Assembly: GCA_003024785.1 (NCBI GenBank)
Contig: PUQB01000328.1
Coordinates: forward strand, 62,001-126,000
Source of the DNA: Selaginella tamariscina
Taxonomy: Eukaryota > Streptophyta > Lycopodiopsida > Selaginellales > Selaginellaceae
Length of the DNA: 64,000 bases
Direction: 5' to 3'
Both the position numbers and the translations under genes were made by a program. This document shows, piece after piece, positions 1-11,523 of this stretch; position 1 is the stretch's first letter; every line of letters begins with the position of its first letter. The notes below the pieces were generated by a model. That model did not search any database, had not been told where the DNA came from, and worked only from the letters and a program-made list of their open reading frames with translations.

Positions 1-450
1 ATGCTCACCAAGTCGTCCCTCCACCACAATAACACATGTGTGTGGCTCCTCTCGTGCATGTAGTTTACCTATTGAGCAAGAACAAATAGAACTTTACCTT
101 GTGGTTTAGAGAAGTCTCCTTTGTGCTCCTCTCCACGCTCCATCTCCTAAAGCTTCTTAGGCATCTACTTGTCCTTGTTGCCATTGAAACTTTTGCCCTT
201 GGGCTTGCTTCTCCTTGGACAATTTGCCTTTTAGTGTCCAATGTCTCCACATAGGTGGTATTATCCCTTCCCACTAGGCACTCATCTCGAACCTTGCTTC
301 GATACCAATTGTTAGGCACCATTACGTACAAACTAGAGACCCTCACAAACCACCCGACCTCCCCCAAGTTGTCTCTAGTCTCCCATGCTGCTCTCCAAAA
401 AGACTTCCAATATTAGTGTGCCTTTAATTCTCTTAGATCTAGGTATAGCT
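1..450 (-). mobile_element. Truncated LTR-element remnant with primer-binding site
   Basis: On the minus strand this stretch reads as the 3' end of an LTR (310-450, ending in ..TAACA), then two spacer bases, then a primer-binding-site-like TGGTATCGAAGC (296-307). That site resembles the usual complement of plant initiator-Met tRNA, TGGTATCAGAGC. Positions 1-295 would then be the start of the internal region. It has an open frame of about 100 codons (65-367) with no recognisable gag motif. The remnant is cut off on the right by the retrotransposon that begins at 451. The identification rests only on the LTR-end/PBS arrangement, which has the same CA-AT-TGG spacing as the complete element next to it. 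Confidence 0.45.
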
Positions 451-2210
451 TGTCATAGTTTTTACTATGACTCGACCCTTTACTTTGGACGTTGACTGTT
501 GTTACCTACTGTACTATGTTGATGGACCCTAGATGTAGTGAGAAACAGCCCGCTTAGTGCACTTAGGTGTTTAAGGGTAGTTCGGCCGGCTATCTTTAGA
601 TATCGCGAGAAACTCTAAGCGAAGGTAGCACTTACCTTCTAGAAACCCACCCCCAATTTTGACGTCCCGAATAGGCTGATTGGTCTTGCAGATGAGTTCG
701 GCGTGTAAGTAGGGTTAGGAACACCCCTAGGGTTGACCTAACCCTAGGGTTGCCCTAACCCACGCCCTAAAACCCCCACCCCCTTGGGTAGGGTTTAGGG
801 GTAGGAGTAAGGGTGAGTTATAGGCTCATATTGCTAATTTATCTAAGGGGCTAGAATTCAGTGCCAGCCCACTAATACAAACAGGAAAAGAGGGGGGGGG
901 GGCTCCGTCACATAAATAAGGTAGAGTATACGTAGGAGAGCTCCTGGGTTCATGAATGAGTTCGTTGCTCTTCTGCCGGTGCAAGCTTCAGCTTGTGTCG
1001 TTAAGGTACAACCCTCTGTTGTGCCGCCCTAACTTCCAGATGCCAGGGGTACGTCCCACCTTCGGGGTAGCTTACCCTTAACGTTGGCGAATCCATGCCT
1101 GGGAGGTCTTGTCGGAATGCACGTTCCAAGAGGCAGAGGTTGAGGCTTGTCTCCAGCCTCCTCCTCCACGTCAAGCTAGGTGTAGCACTCACGGCCAAGC
1201 AAGGCACATCCGTGTCCTTGTCCAACTGTGGGCGTGGGATCTTGTTTGACAGGTTCACGTTACCTGGTTCCTGAGGGTTCATTGAGGGGTTCTAGAGTTG
1301 GCATTTAGGAACCACGTTTGTGGTACTTGGTGCAACTCTTGAATCTAAGGGCTATGGCATGATAGCCCACATCGGAAGGCAGTGTCACATGGGATGTGAC
1401 ACTGGGCTAAACGTCACATGGTACAACGCCCGAGGCACGCCCTTTGGGGTTATGTCATGGGCTTGTCGCTAAGGGGTTGGATACTCTAGCAAACAGCATG
1501 CTTGTGCTTGCACTAGGGTGCTAAGCCTTGGGCATCCGCTCAAGGGAGGTTAGGTCTCGTAACTAGGTGTGCTTTGGCACACTTGGCTAGGGGAGTGTTC
1601 TCCTTGGAATCCAGGGTTGAACAACCTAAGCTCATTAGCAGAAGCCCTTTCGTAAGGCACTCGCAAGGTCATGTGCTTAGGGTTATCCCAAACCTAGCCT
1701 TAGGGAGTTTGCTTAGCAGAACACTCGTGTCCCTACGGCGCACACTCGTGTCCTCACTAAGTACTAGCCCTAGGTCTAGGGTGTAACTTGGCCACTCAAA
1801 CCCTTAGGGGTTAGTCGTGGTTCAGGGTACCCCTTGTCGCCCTAAAGGGGTTGTACTCCCGGATGAGGGTGATTCCTCAAGGGGTAAGTGACATGCCTTA
1901 GCTCTGTCAGGGGTATGTGTGGAACACACGTCTCCTTGATGGGGGTTAGGGCATGAGCCTGTCTAGGTCTTCTAGGGCAAGACCCTAAGTCAACTAGGGT
2001 TATCCCTCAAGGGTTCTGGGGGCAGACATTCTAGGGAGACTTAGGCTAAACCCTAAGTCTCTTGTCCACTTGGGCATTAGAGTCTAACCCTAGGGGTCGT
2101 TGGGGTTGTTCTGGGAAACTTAGCGTTGCTCACACAGGGTGATGACGCCGAATGGCCACCTGGCAGCCACGTGTTGCCACGTGTTGGCCCTTTGGGTTAA
2201 AACTCTGACA
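451..2210 (+). repeat. 5' LTR of LARD copy 1
   Basis: The LTR is 1760 bp with TGTCA/TGACA ends. It is rich in CCCTAA/TTAGGG-like words. It contains several clean hairpins (1349-1368, 1380-1404, 1567-1582). A run of nine G precedes a GC-richer, promoter-like segment. Small open frames such as 1001-1282 recur in other LTR copies with indels and are not regarded as coding. Confidence 0.88.
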
Positions 2211-2212
2211 AT

Positions 2213-2225
2213 TGGTATCGGAGCC
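2213..2225 (+). other. Primer-binding site of LARD copy 1
   Basis: TGGTATCGGAGCC starts two bases after the LTR terminus. It differs by one base from TGGTATCAGAGCC, the common plant LTR-retrotransposon PBS complementary to the 3' end of initiator-Met tRNA. Confidence 0.85.
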
Positions 2226-5200
2226 TATTCTCTGCGGTCAGTAGGACTACCTAAAGTGTAGTGTATTTTAGGGTTTAGTTAGTTCTAAATTTTGAAGTAC
2301 TCTATCACTTTCGGCTAACGTCTGAATTCTGCGCGAGAGTTGGTCCTGAGATCTATAACTCTTCAAAAACATCTACTTAATAAGTGGGTGTGGGTTATGG
2401 ACTCCAATGTCGAAGGTAGCACTCGGAAGGCAACTTCCAAGTTGCATGCCAGGTTACGTTTTCTCTAGGTTACTTACCTTAAGGTTTCCAGGTTACTTTA
2501 CCATATGTTCCACAAGACATGGTGTTAGTTTGTTCTGGCTTACAAACTAAGTCTTGTGAAGTGGATCATGTGATATGCTAAGCTTACCATTATTGAAAAT
2601 TTTTCTTTTTCTTTAAGGTGTTTGAATTTGGGATAACACATGATTTGGAAAAGACATGTCCTTTGAGTTTTGGCTTATGTCAAGATTCAATATCGGATCC
2701 AACTGTAGTGTTCAAACGGGGAAAGACTTATGTTCAAAAGTGCATCTTTGACTTCGGGAGAAGGGGCATATTCAAACATAAGAATGAACACTACATTTTG
2801 ACATAAAGTGTAAAATAAGCTCTTATTATAGTGCATGTTTCCGAGAGTGTAACTCTAGAAGCAGACTATGTGATGAACTTATAATACAATGAAATGTCAA
2901 ATATTAACATATGATAAATATGTTAAGCAATGGGTTTGAAGATCCAATGTAGTCAAAGTATTGTCTGATGTTCGCAATATTTTGATGACGCTAGCTGCAA
3001 GTAACATTAGGTGAATAGTTTACTAAGTTCAAGTCACCTATTTGAACAGTACAACTTGAAACCTTAGTTAGTTGTAAGCGCGCACTCTGTATTCAAGTTA
3101 GCTAGCTCGACTAACTTGATTATGAAGTTGTCTCATAAGGATCATGAAGAAACTTCGGATAATAGCTAGAGATTTCGTTATCTTACAATATCGTTTTGGG
3201 ATAGATGGCATGATCTATCAGAAAGAGTAATGTTGGAAACATACGTTTACATTTTCAGTTTACTGAGTAATGAAGGACTTGCATAGTGAAGGCGTTCGGC
3301 GCACACTTGTGCATTTTCATTGTTAACTCTTTAATCTTGAAATTGTAAGTTGTTTGCAATGTGGGGATAAGCTCTTGAACAAGGGTGATTCCTTGGTTAA
3401 GAAGAGCATGATTTGGGATTCTCCACTTTGTTATTGACTAAGTAAGGAAACTTGCTAAGTTTATAACTTATGTTGTGGTTCAATGAGTCAAGTAGTCGGA
3501 TACATTGGAGGTTTAAGTGCATGTACCTCCTCAGAGAGTCGGTGTTCGATGAGAATTGAAGTTGTTGATTTTCAATATCAATTTCATTTTAGAGTCGAAT
3601 ACGATTATTCAAAAGACGGTTTCTTGACTCTGCATCATGGTCGCAAATGTGGGCACTTAAAGAAAAATAAAGTATGTATCTTCAATCTTTCGAATATTGA
3701 AAAATAGAACTATTCTTGACTCAAGGTTTGATTGTATTCCTTGGGTTAGTTGTTAGTTCTATCTCAAGGTTTGATGGTGTTCCTTGAGTTGGTTCAATAT
3801 TCTTGAAGTATGATATTGTGTAGCGGGATTAGCTCAAGAAGATGGTGTCCCTTCTTGATGATTGTAGTTCAAGGTTCGTCCAATATCCGGTTCGAGAATA
3901 TGAGGTTTCCTATCACCTCATCTGTTGAGATATTTATATTCTAAACTTTGGCAAATTTGTGACAATCTTTTCAAGATTGGTTATAAATGACTTGTCAAAG
4001 TATGGTATGATATCTCTTCAATATTGAGTTTGGAGCGCTCAATATCAAACTTGGTTATGATCACATGAGGTGGCCATAATCATATAATATAAAGACTCAA
4101 GTGGATTTGAGTCTGACACTTTGGTAAGGCACTACCTTAGTGTTATAACTTGAAACGTGTTTTCAAGTTAGTTGAGAAATGAGACATTTCTCAATACATT
4201 GCTTGAGGGGCAATGTGGTACTTTCTGGATTGCTAGGTGTCTAGAGTGAATAATGTATCTTAGTTCAATGTACTGAACTAGATATTTATTCATGTTTGGG
4301 GAGATCTATTGAATTATAAGGTATGAAAACATGAAGTTGATATAACACTTCAGTGTTATGATAACATTTATGTGGAGGTTGATATCTTACTAAATCAGTT
4401 AGATGAACCAGACACTAGTTCATGATTCCTCTTAGTCTCTGAACAAAGTTCCTCGAAATACTGTTATAACATTATATTTCCATCTCAAAATTGAAGTTCG
4501 GTTCATGTAAACTAAGACCATGTCTATATTATAGTTGTAGCATTTCGATAAATTGATATGATTGTAAGTTTATATCCACTAGTATAACAACTAGTTGATA
4601 AGCTTAGGATTTGAACGTTAAAACGATCATTATCCATTCGAAGTATCAATATCGAAATTGCAACTATTTATAGAATAAGGATTAGTTTTAAAAGATGTTT
4701 ATCAAAAACACTAGTTGCTTCAATTAGTGAAAATGCTATACTTCGGTATAGTGTTGAGAAACATTTACGAAATCAGTTTAAGAGTTGGAAATAAATATAA
4801 TGTTATGGAGGCGTGCAGTATTCTGAATTCAGAGAGACTCTTATCGTGGAAACTAAGTTTTAAAATTCGTATTTTAAACTTAGTACGATAAGGAGTTAGG
4901 AAGTATTGAACGGCATCTAGTATGATGTGCTCTTTGGGGAATGAGTACAATGAAAGTGACAATTAAGAGACATGTTATCTAAAGGTTGTCGATTGAGGCA
5001 CTAGAGATGGGTTGAATTTCCTGGTTTCCACATTGGTTTGTAAGAAAGGTATGTTAGCTTATCTGGTCCCTGAACTGGTCGGTGTTATGAAAGAGTACAA
5101 AGTTGGTTGTGAAAGACGAATGGCAGTTGGCAAGACCTTGTTGTATACATGTGTACAGCCATGCGCCTCTGTGATCGCCTCTGGCCAGATTGACATGTTT

Positions 5201-5859
5201 ACAGAGAACAGGGTTTTACGAATTGTACTCTTGTATCGGAAAAGAGCTTGATTCCGATAAAAGTCTCATACTTAGTCTGGCGTAGCTATATACTAATGAG
5301 AGATAGGTATAGTAGCAGACCCTTATGAAAAGGGGTAATGAGAAGCACCGAGGGATGCAGAGATATAAGCTATAATATCGTAACATGTGGGACCATTGGA
5401 AAATCAAAGAAATGCGAAGGTGTTTGGTCAAGCATTTGAGAAGTGCTTGTTGTGCATAGATGACAGAGGTCATCAACAGCGTTTAATATTAAGGAATAAA
5501 GCAAGTCTTTATTTCTTGTTAACCAAGGGGCCGGCAACAACACTAACTAGAGGCCTCCAATATAAATTCTAGTTAAGTAAAGAAATTAACCAGTGTTGTG
5601 TGCGTCGGGTGACAGACTTTGCAGACGTGCAAAAGGTCTCCAGGTGACTTCATGTCGCAGGTGGTGCCTCCGGCAGCTGGGTTTACGACTCAGTGAACGA
5701 CGGTTCTGAAGTACTTGGCTTCGCGTAATGCAAGGGGGGTAATAAAACTTATGTGAACTTTTGGCTAACTCCGCATAGAGTGATATGTTAGTTTTGGTTA
5801 GTTTTTTCTAACATTATCTAGTCTTGGAGTTGGACGTCAACGAGGACGTTGACATTTTC
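2226..5859 (+). other. Internal domain of LARD copy 1, apparently non-coding
   Basis: About 3.6 kb of AT-rich sequence with only short frames (60-90 codons). Comparison with 34029-37486 shows scattered single-base insertions and deletions that break every one of these frames, for example around 5012-5251 against 36714-36965. Coding conservation is therefore absent although nucleotide identity is high. Numerous short inverted words such as CAAGTT/AACTTG could fold as RNA. No captured host gene was recognised. Confidence 0.7.
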
Positions 5860-5873
5860 AAAGGCGGGGAGTG
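5860..5873 (+). other. Polypurine tract of LARD copy 1
   Basis: AAAGGCGGGGAGTG lies directly before the TGTCATAG start of the right LTR. This is where plus-strand DNA synthesis would be primed. The identical tract is at 37487-37500 in copy 2. Confidence 0.8.
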
Positions 5874-7702
5874 TGTCATAGTTTTTACTATGACTCGACC
5901 CTTTACTTTGGACGTTGACTGTTGTTACCTACTGTACTATGTTGATGGACCCTAGATGTAGTAGAAACAGCCCGCTTAGTGCACTTGGTGTTTGGGTGTC
6001 GGCCGGCTATCTTTAGAGCGAGAAACTCTAAGCGAAGCTAGCACTTACCTTCTAGAAACCCACCCCCAATTTTGACGTCCCGAATAGGCTGATTGGTCTT
6101 TGCAGATGAGTTCGGCGTGTTAAGTAGGGTTAGGAACACCCCTAGGGTTGACCTAACCCTAGGGTTGCCCTAACCCACGCCCTAAAACCCCCACCCCCTT
6201 GGGTAGGGTTTAGGGGTAGGAGTAAGGGTGAGTTATAGGCTCATATTGCTAATTTATCTAAGGGGCTAGAATTCAGTGCCAGCCCACTAATACAAACAGG
6301 AAAAGAGGGGGGGGGGGCTCCGTCACATAAATAAGGTAGAGTATACGTAGGAGAGCTCCTGGGTTCATGAATGAGTTCGTTGCTCTTCTGCCGGTGCAAG
6401 CTTCAGCTTGTGTCGTTAAGGTACAACCCTCTGTTGTGCCGCCCTAACTTCCAGATGCCAGGGGTACGTCCCACCTTCGGGGTAGCTTACCCTTAACGTT
6501 GGCGAATCCATGCCTGGGAGGTCTTGTCAGGATGCACGTTCCAAGAGGCAGAGGTTGAGGCTTGTCTCCAGCCTCCTCCTCCACGTCAAGCTAGGTGTAG
6601 CACTCACGGCCAAGCAAGGCACATCCGTGTCCTTGTCCAACTGTGGGCGTGGGATCTTGTTTGACAGGTTCACGTTACCTGGTTCCTGAGGGTTCATTGA
6701 GGGGTTCTAGAGTTGGCATTTAGGAACCACGTTTGTGGTACTTGGTGCAACTCTTGAATCTAAGGGCTATGGCATGATAGCCCACATCTTGGAAGGCAGT
6801 GTCACATGGGGATGTGACACTGGGCTAAACGTCACATGGTACAACGCCCGAGGCACGCCCTTTGGGGTTATGTCATGGGCTTGTCGCTAAGGGGTTGGAT
6901 ACTCTAGCAAACAGGCATGCTTGTGCTTGCACTAGGGTGCTAAGCCTTGGGCATCCGCTCGAGGGAGGTTAGGTCTCGTAACTAGGTGTGCTTTGGCACA
7001 CTTGGCTAGGGGAGTGTTCTCCTTGGAATCCAGGGGTTGAACAACCTAAGCTCATTAGCAGAAGCCCTTTCGTAAGGCACTCGCAAGGTCATGTGCTTAG
7101 GGTTATCCCAAACCTAGCCTTAGGGAGTTTGCTTAGCAGAACACTCGTGTTCGCCTACGGCGCACACTCGTGTCCTCACTAAGTACTAGCCCTAGGTCTA
7201 GGGTGTAACTTGGCCACTCAAACCCTTAGGGGTTAGTCGTGGTTCAGGGTACCCCTTGTCGCCCTAAAGGGGTTGTACTCCCGGATGAGGGTGATTCCTC
7301 AAGGGGTAAGTGACAATGCCTTAGCTCTGTCACGGGGTATGTGTGGAACACACGTCTCCTTGATGGGGGTTAGGGCATGAGCCTGTCTAGGTCTTCTAGG
7401 GCAAGACCCTAAGTCAACTAGGGTTATCCCTCAAGGGTTCTGGGGGCAGACATTCTAGGGAGACTTAGGCTAAACCCTAAGTCAACTAGGGTTATCCCTC
7501 AAGGGTTCTGGGGGCAGACATTCTAGGGAGACTTAGGCTAAACCCTAAGTCTCTGTCCACTTGGGCATTAGAGTCTAACCCTAGGGGTCGTTGGGGTTGT
7601 TCTGGGAAACTTAGCGTTGCTCACACAGGGTGATGACGCCGAATGGCCACCTGGCAGCCACGTGTTGCCACGTGTTGGCCCTTTGGGTTAAAAACTCTGA
7701 CA
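5874..7702 (+). repeat. 3' LTR of LARD copy 1
   Basis: 1829 bp, near-identical to 451-2210. Most of the length excess comes from an internal 68-bp tandem duplication (7411-7478 and 7479-7546). It ends CTCTGACA at 7702. Confidence 0.87.
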
Positions 7703-8743
7703 TTCGTGTCCTTGTCCAATTGTGGTCGTGGGTTCTTGATTAACAAGGTTTCCTTATCGAGTCCTAAGGGATAATTGAGGGGTTCTAGAGTTGGCATTTA
7801 GGAGTCACATTTGTGGCACTTGGTGCAACTCTTCACGTGTTGCCATGTGTTAGACCTATGGGTTAAAACTCTAATAGGTACCAACAAGGGGGGCCACCAT
7901 CATGCATTATTTATTCAAATCTAGTTCTTAGAAATAGACAAGTAGCTTTTTAAGTACAAGATGGCTAGACATCACACAATACAATGCCTGAGGCACGCCC
8001 TTTGGGGTTGTGTCATGGGCTTGTCGCCAAGGGGTTGGATACTCTAACAAATAGACATGCTTGTGCTCGCACTAAGGTGCTAAGCCTTGGGCATTTGCTA
8101 AAGGGAGGTTAGGTCTCGTAACTAGGTGTGCTTAGGCACACCTGGCTAGGGGAGTGTTCTCCTTGGAATCCAGGGGTTAAACAACCTAAGCTTGTTAGTA
8201 GGAGCCTTATCGTGAAGTACTCGCAAGGTCATGTACTTAGGGTTATTTAAACCTAGCCTTATAGCAGAACACTTGTGTTCGGGTGCACACTCGTGTCCTC
8301 ACTATGTATTAGCCCTAGGTCTAGGGTATGACTTGGCCACTCAAACCCTTAGGGGTTAGTCGTGGTTCAGGGTACCCCTTGTCGCCCTAATGGGGTTGTA
8401 CTCCCGAATGAGGGTGATTCCTTAAGGGGTAAGTGACGATGCCTTGGCTTTGTCACGGGGGTATGTGTGAGAGACATCTCCTTTGTGGAGTTAGGGCATA
8501 AGCCTGTCTAGGTCTATTGGGACAGGATCCTAAAGTCTACTTGGGTTATCCTCTAGGGTTCAGGGATGGTCATTCTAAGGGACTTAGGGTAAGACTCTAA
8601 GTCTTCTGCCTAATTGGGCCTCTGAGTCAGACTCTTAGGGTTATCTTGGAAGACTTAGCATTGCTCACACAGGGTGATGATGTCGAATGACCACTTGGCA
8701 GCCACGTGTTGCCACTAGTTGACCCTTCGGGTTAAAACTATGA
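7703..8743 (+). repeat. Diverged, rearranged fragments of the same LTR family
   Basis: Positions 7703-7880 match an LTR stretch beginning at TCCGTGTCCTTGTCC, then jump to the LTR terminus. About 90 bp of unrelated sequence follow. Positions 7970-8743 match the 3' half of the LTR with many substitutions and end CTATGACA at 8743. These are older relatives of the LTRs at 451 and 5874, broken by deletion. Confidence 0.75.
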
Positions 8744-10452
8744 CAGAGAAGCTCCATGCATACTTGCATGGTTCTCGGACCCTGTTGGAAGGAGATCATG
8801 CAGCAATCACTTCATTGTTGAAGAGAAAGAATTTGATTAGTCGTACTGCTCAGTGGACCTTGAAGTTTTAAATTTATGACTTCAAGGCTATTCATTGCTT
8901 AGAGAGTTCCATAACTGATGCTGATTCTCTTTTTCGGGCTCCTTTTCCACCTTCTCTCTCTTCCTCTACTTTTGAGAAGCTAGTTGTTCCAGCATCATTG
9001 GACTTTTTAGATAAAGATTTCGTACCATCAACAGTTGCTGTGCTTGACATTCAGTGTCTGCAAAATGCAAAGTTAGATTTGTTGTCTTTGGATGAGGTTC
9101 GGGAAGTTCAAAAGGTTCAGCCGTGGATTCGAAGACTTTGTGATGGGTTTGAGAATCTTGCATCACTTGTTAATAACTTGCCTTTTAGGCATTTACATTT
9201 GTAATATCGTCTTCATGATAACCTTCTTTATTTTGTGAGGATTGATCCATATGATTATTTGTGATTAGTAGTGCCTTTGGTATTCGTTCCACGCTTCCTC
9301 CATGCTTAGCATGACTTTCCTGTTCTCGGTGGGCACATGGGACATCATCATGTGATGGAGAAGCTACGCATATCTTTCTATTGGGCAGAGTTGCGAAGAG
9401 ATATGATTCGGTATGTGCATAATTGTGTGTGGTGCCAAGCTCATAATACTCCCTCGTGTACTTTGGAAGGACAGTTGGAGTCAATTGCAATTTCTTGTCC
9501 GTTTGAGTTGGTGGCGTTTGATCTGATGGGACCTTTTTCACGGTCGACTACTGGCAACAAGTACATTATTATTGCTTCTGACTACCTAACTCATTGGATA
9601 GAAGTTAGTGCTCTTGTTAGTGCGATTGCTTCTGCTGTTAGTTAGTTTCTTCTTAATTGGGTCGTGTTTCAGCATTCTTGTTTGAAACAAATTCTTTCGG
9701 ATAATGGACCTACATTTATGGTTGAGGCATTTCATGTCTTGATGTTTTGATTGGGGATATGCCACACTTTCATAAGTGCTTATCATCCTTAAACAAATGG
9801 TTTGGTGAAATGGCTCATCAGAACCTTCAAGGGGATGATCGCAAAATATGTGAACTTTTAACATTCGGATTGGGATGGTTATTTAGCATCTCTCCAATAT
9901 GCTTATGTCACTTGAGTGCAAAGTTCCGTTAATACTTCCCTATATAAGTTCTTATATGGTCATGACATGATGTTGCTGACGGAGTTGGGTCTACCTTCTT
10001 GGTTACCACGAGCTACTAATGCTAGGTCATGAGATCGGTATTTGACAAGCATTTTTCCATCAGTTTGTGCGGAATCAACAAAACATTTGGGCCGCATACA
10101 AGCAGGACAACAACAACGTTACAACTTGCATTATCGTCCTCATGTGGAGTACAAGGTTGATGAACTAGTGTTGGTTCATTTTTTCAAGTTTATGGTACGT
10201 GGTTTAGGTAAAAGTTTCTTTTGCAGTGGAAAGAACCGTATCGAGTGCTACGGCAAGTAGGGCCACAAGTTTATGAGGTTTGGCATGACATTTAACCTAA
10301 TCCTTTAGAGATTGTACATGTGCAACAGTTAAAGCATTTTATGCAACATGAACAAGTTGTGCCGCTTACAAATCCATCAGTGTTTCCTTTTCAGTTCTGG
10401 GCCTATCTACTAGAGAACCCTAACCAACTTACATCCTTTCAAAGGGAGGGGA
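8744..10452 (+). pseudogene. Decayed Ty3/gypsy RNase H-integrase remnant
   Basis: Broken plus-strand frames follow the order of the end of a Ty3-type polyprotein. First is an RNase H C-terminal stretch (8750-8940). Then comes an integrase zinc-binding region with an HNCVWCQ core near 9418-9440, and core blocks FDLMGPF (about 9520) and LSDNGP (about 9700). Last is an integrase C-terminal region (10042-10260, then on to an EIVHVQQLKHF-like end near 10310-10340). Stops and frameshifts interrupt it repeatedly, so it is dead. A purine tract (10441-10452) follows, as expected just before a 3' LTR. It abuts the diverged LTR ending at 8743; gag, protease and RT are missing. Confidence 0.8.
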
Positions 10453-10600
10453 TGATGTAATATTCATATGCACACATTATTATTAGTATTGTGGGTTTTG
10501 ATAGTTGTTGGACCGATTCAATATGGACCACTCGCTCTGTAGATAGGTTAAGGTTTTTAGACTAATGGAATATACAAATTTCTACATCACATATCCAAAT
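10441..10600 (+). repeat. Polypurine tract and start of a decayed 3' LTR
   Basis: AAAGGGAGGGGA is followed by TGATGTAATATTC, a typical PPT-to-LTR junction for the pol remnant to its left. The LTR cannot be followed beyond about 10600 and has no visible partner in the window. Confidence 0.5.
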
Positions 10601-11126
10601 GTTTATTTATATATTTATAAATATACTTATATAGTACCTTTATAGCCCAAATAATCTCTTTCAGTTTGATACGTTCGTGGTGCAAAAGAAGTTGCAATTA
10701 TGAATTTAATTTCTTTACATTGAAATCTAAAACAAGAAATAGTCATTAATGCAACTGATTAAGGTGTTATATATATAATAACATATTCAGTCATTATTAA
10801 TTAATAATTTGAATCAATATTATAATATTAATTATTTCAGTATCAATATTCACGGATCATTAATGAGTTTAAAATCGATTAATAAATTTCCCTCCCTCAG
10901 TATATATATCACAATCATTTTAATTAACTTGATTTTTACAAGAAATCTCTGGATTTTAATTTACATTCTCACTACCTAAATGAATATTCCAACATGTTCT
11001 ATATTCTTTATAATTACACTTAACATTACTATAATTTACAAAACTATAAAACAAGAATGTTCATAAATTAATTAAGTAAACACACACACACACACACACA
11101 CACACTATATATATATATATATATCT

Positions 11127-11197
<71 letters not shown>

Positions 11198-11520
11198 ATG
11201 ATTTGTTTAATAATATTGTATATTCTAGTCATTAAAGAATATTGCATATGCACCTAACAACCATTACATAAGCCAATCCGTAATATATATATGCGCACAC
11301 CACTCTCTCTCTATATATAATATTTAGTTTGTATACACACCCAGCTACATTACATACACATGTTGCGTGCGTGCGTGTGTTAAGTTTACTATGGCACAGA
11401 AAGAGTATTATGACATGCATATACATAAACATGTATGCATGCGATTAATTTTCACGCGATAGTTTGATATATTTGTTTCTTAACCATTGTATATGTATTT
11501 AATAGAAATACATTATTAAA
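10600..11520. other. AT-rich intergenic spacer upstream of PEPC
   Basis: No gene is visible. The spacer contains a long CA/TA microsatellite (about 11080-11195). The last 300 bp before the PEPC start are AT-rich with several TATATA runs, so a unique TATA box cannot be chosen. Confidence 0.6.
11080..11195. repeat. Compound (CA)n(TA)n(TCTA)n(TA)n microsatellite
   Basis: Nearly pure CA repeats are followed by TA repeats with a short CTATAT block. Confidence 0.9.
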
Positions 11521-11523
11521 TTA

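Larger units (their letters stand above)
451..7702 (+). mobile_element. Non-autonomous LTR retrotransposon (LARD type), copy 1
   Basis: Two long direct repeats (451-2210 and 5874-7702) begin TGTCATAG and end CTCTGACA, so the termini are the inverted 5-mers TGTCA/TGACA. Two bases after the left LTR is an initiator-Met-type PBS (2213-2225). A purine-rich tract (5860-5873) abuts the right LTR. The 3.66-kb internal region is AT-rich, has no gag, protease, RT or integrase, and has no open frame over about 90 codons. This is the structure of a large retrotransposon derivative, which must borrow proteins from an autonomous partner. The flanking 5-mers (TAGCT left, TTCGT right) do not match. Either the two ends come from different insertions or the right flank was rearranged. 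A second copy lies at 32317-39192. Confidence 0.88.

Noticed and set aside
1001-1282. 93-codon minus-strand frame that recurs at 32789-33025 and 37989-38267
   Set aside because: It lies inside LTRs, recurs only because the LTR recurs, is broken by indels in some copies, and has no protein family features.
2618-5572. Short frames in the LARD internal domain as possible captured genes
   Set aside because: None survives comparison with copy 2, where frameshifts interrupt each one, and none has a recognisable motif.
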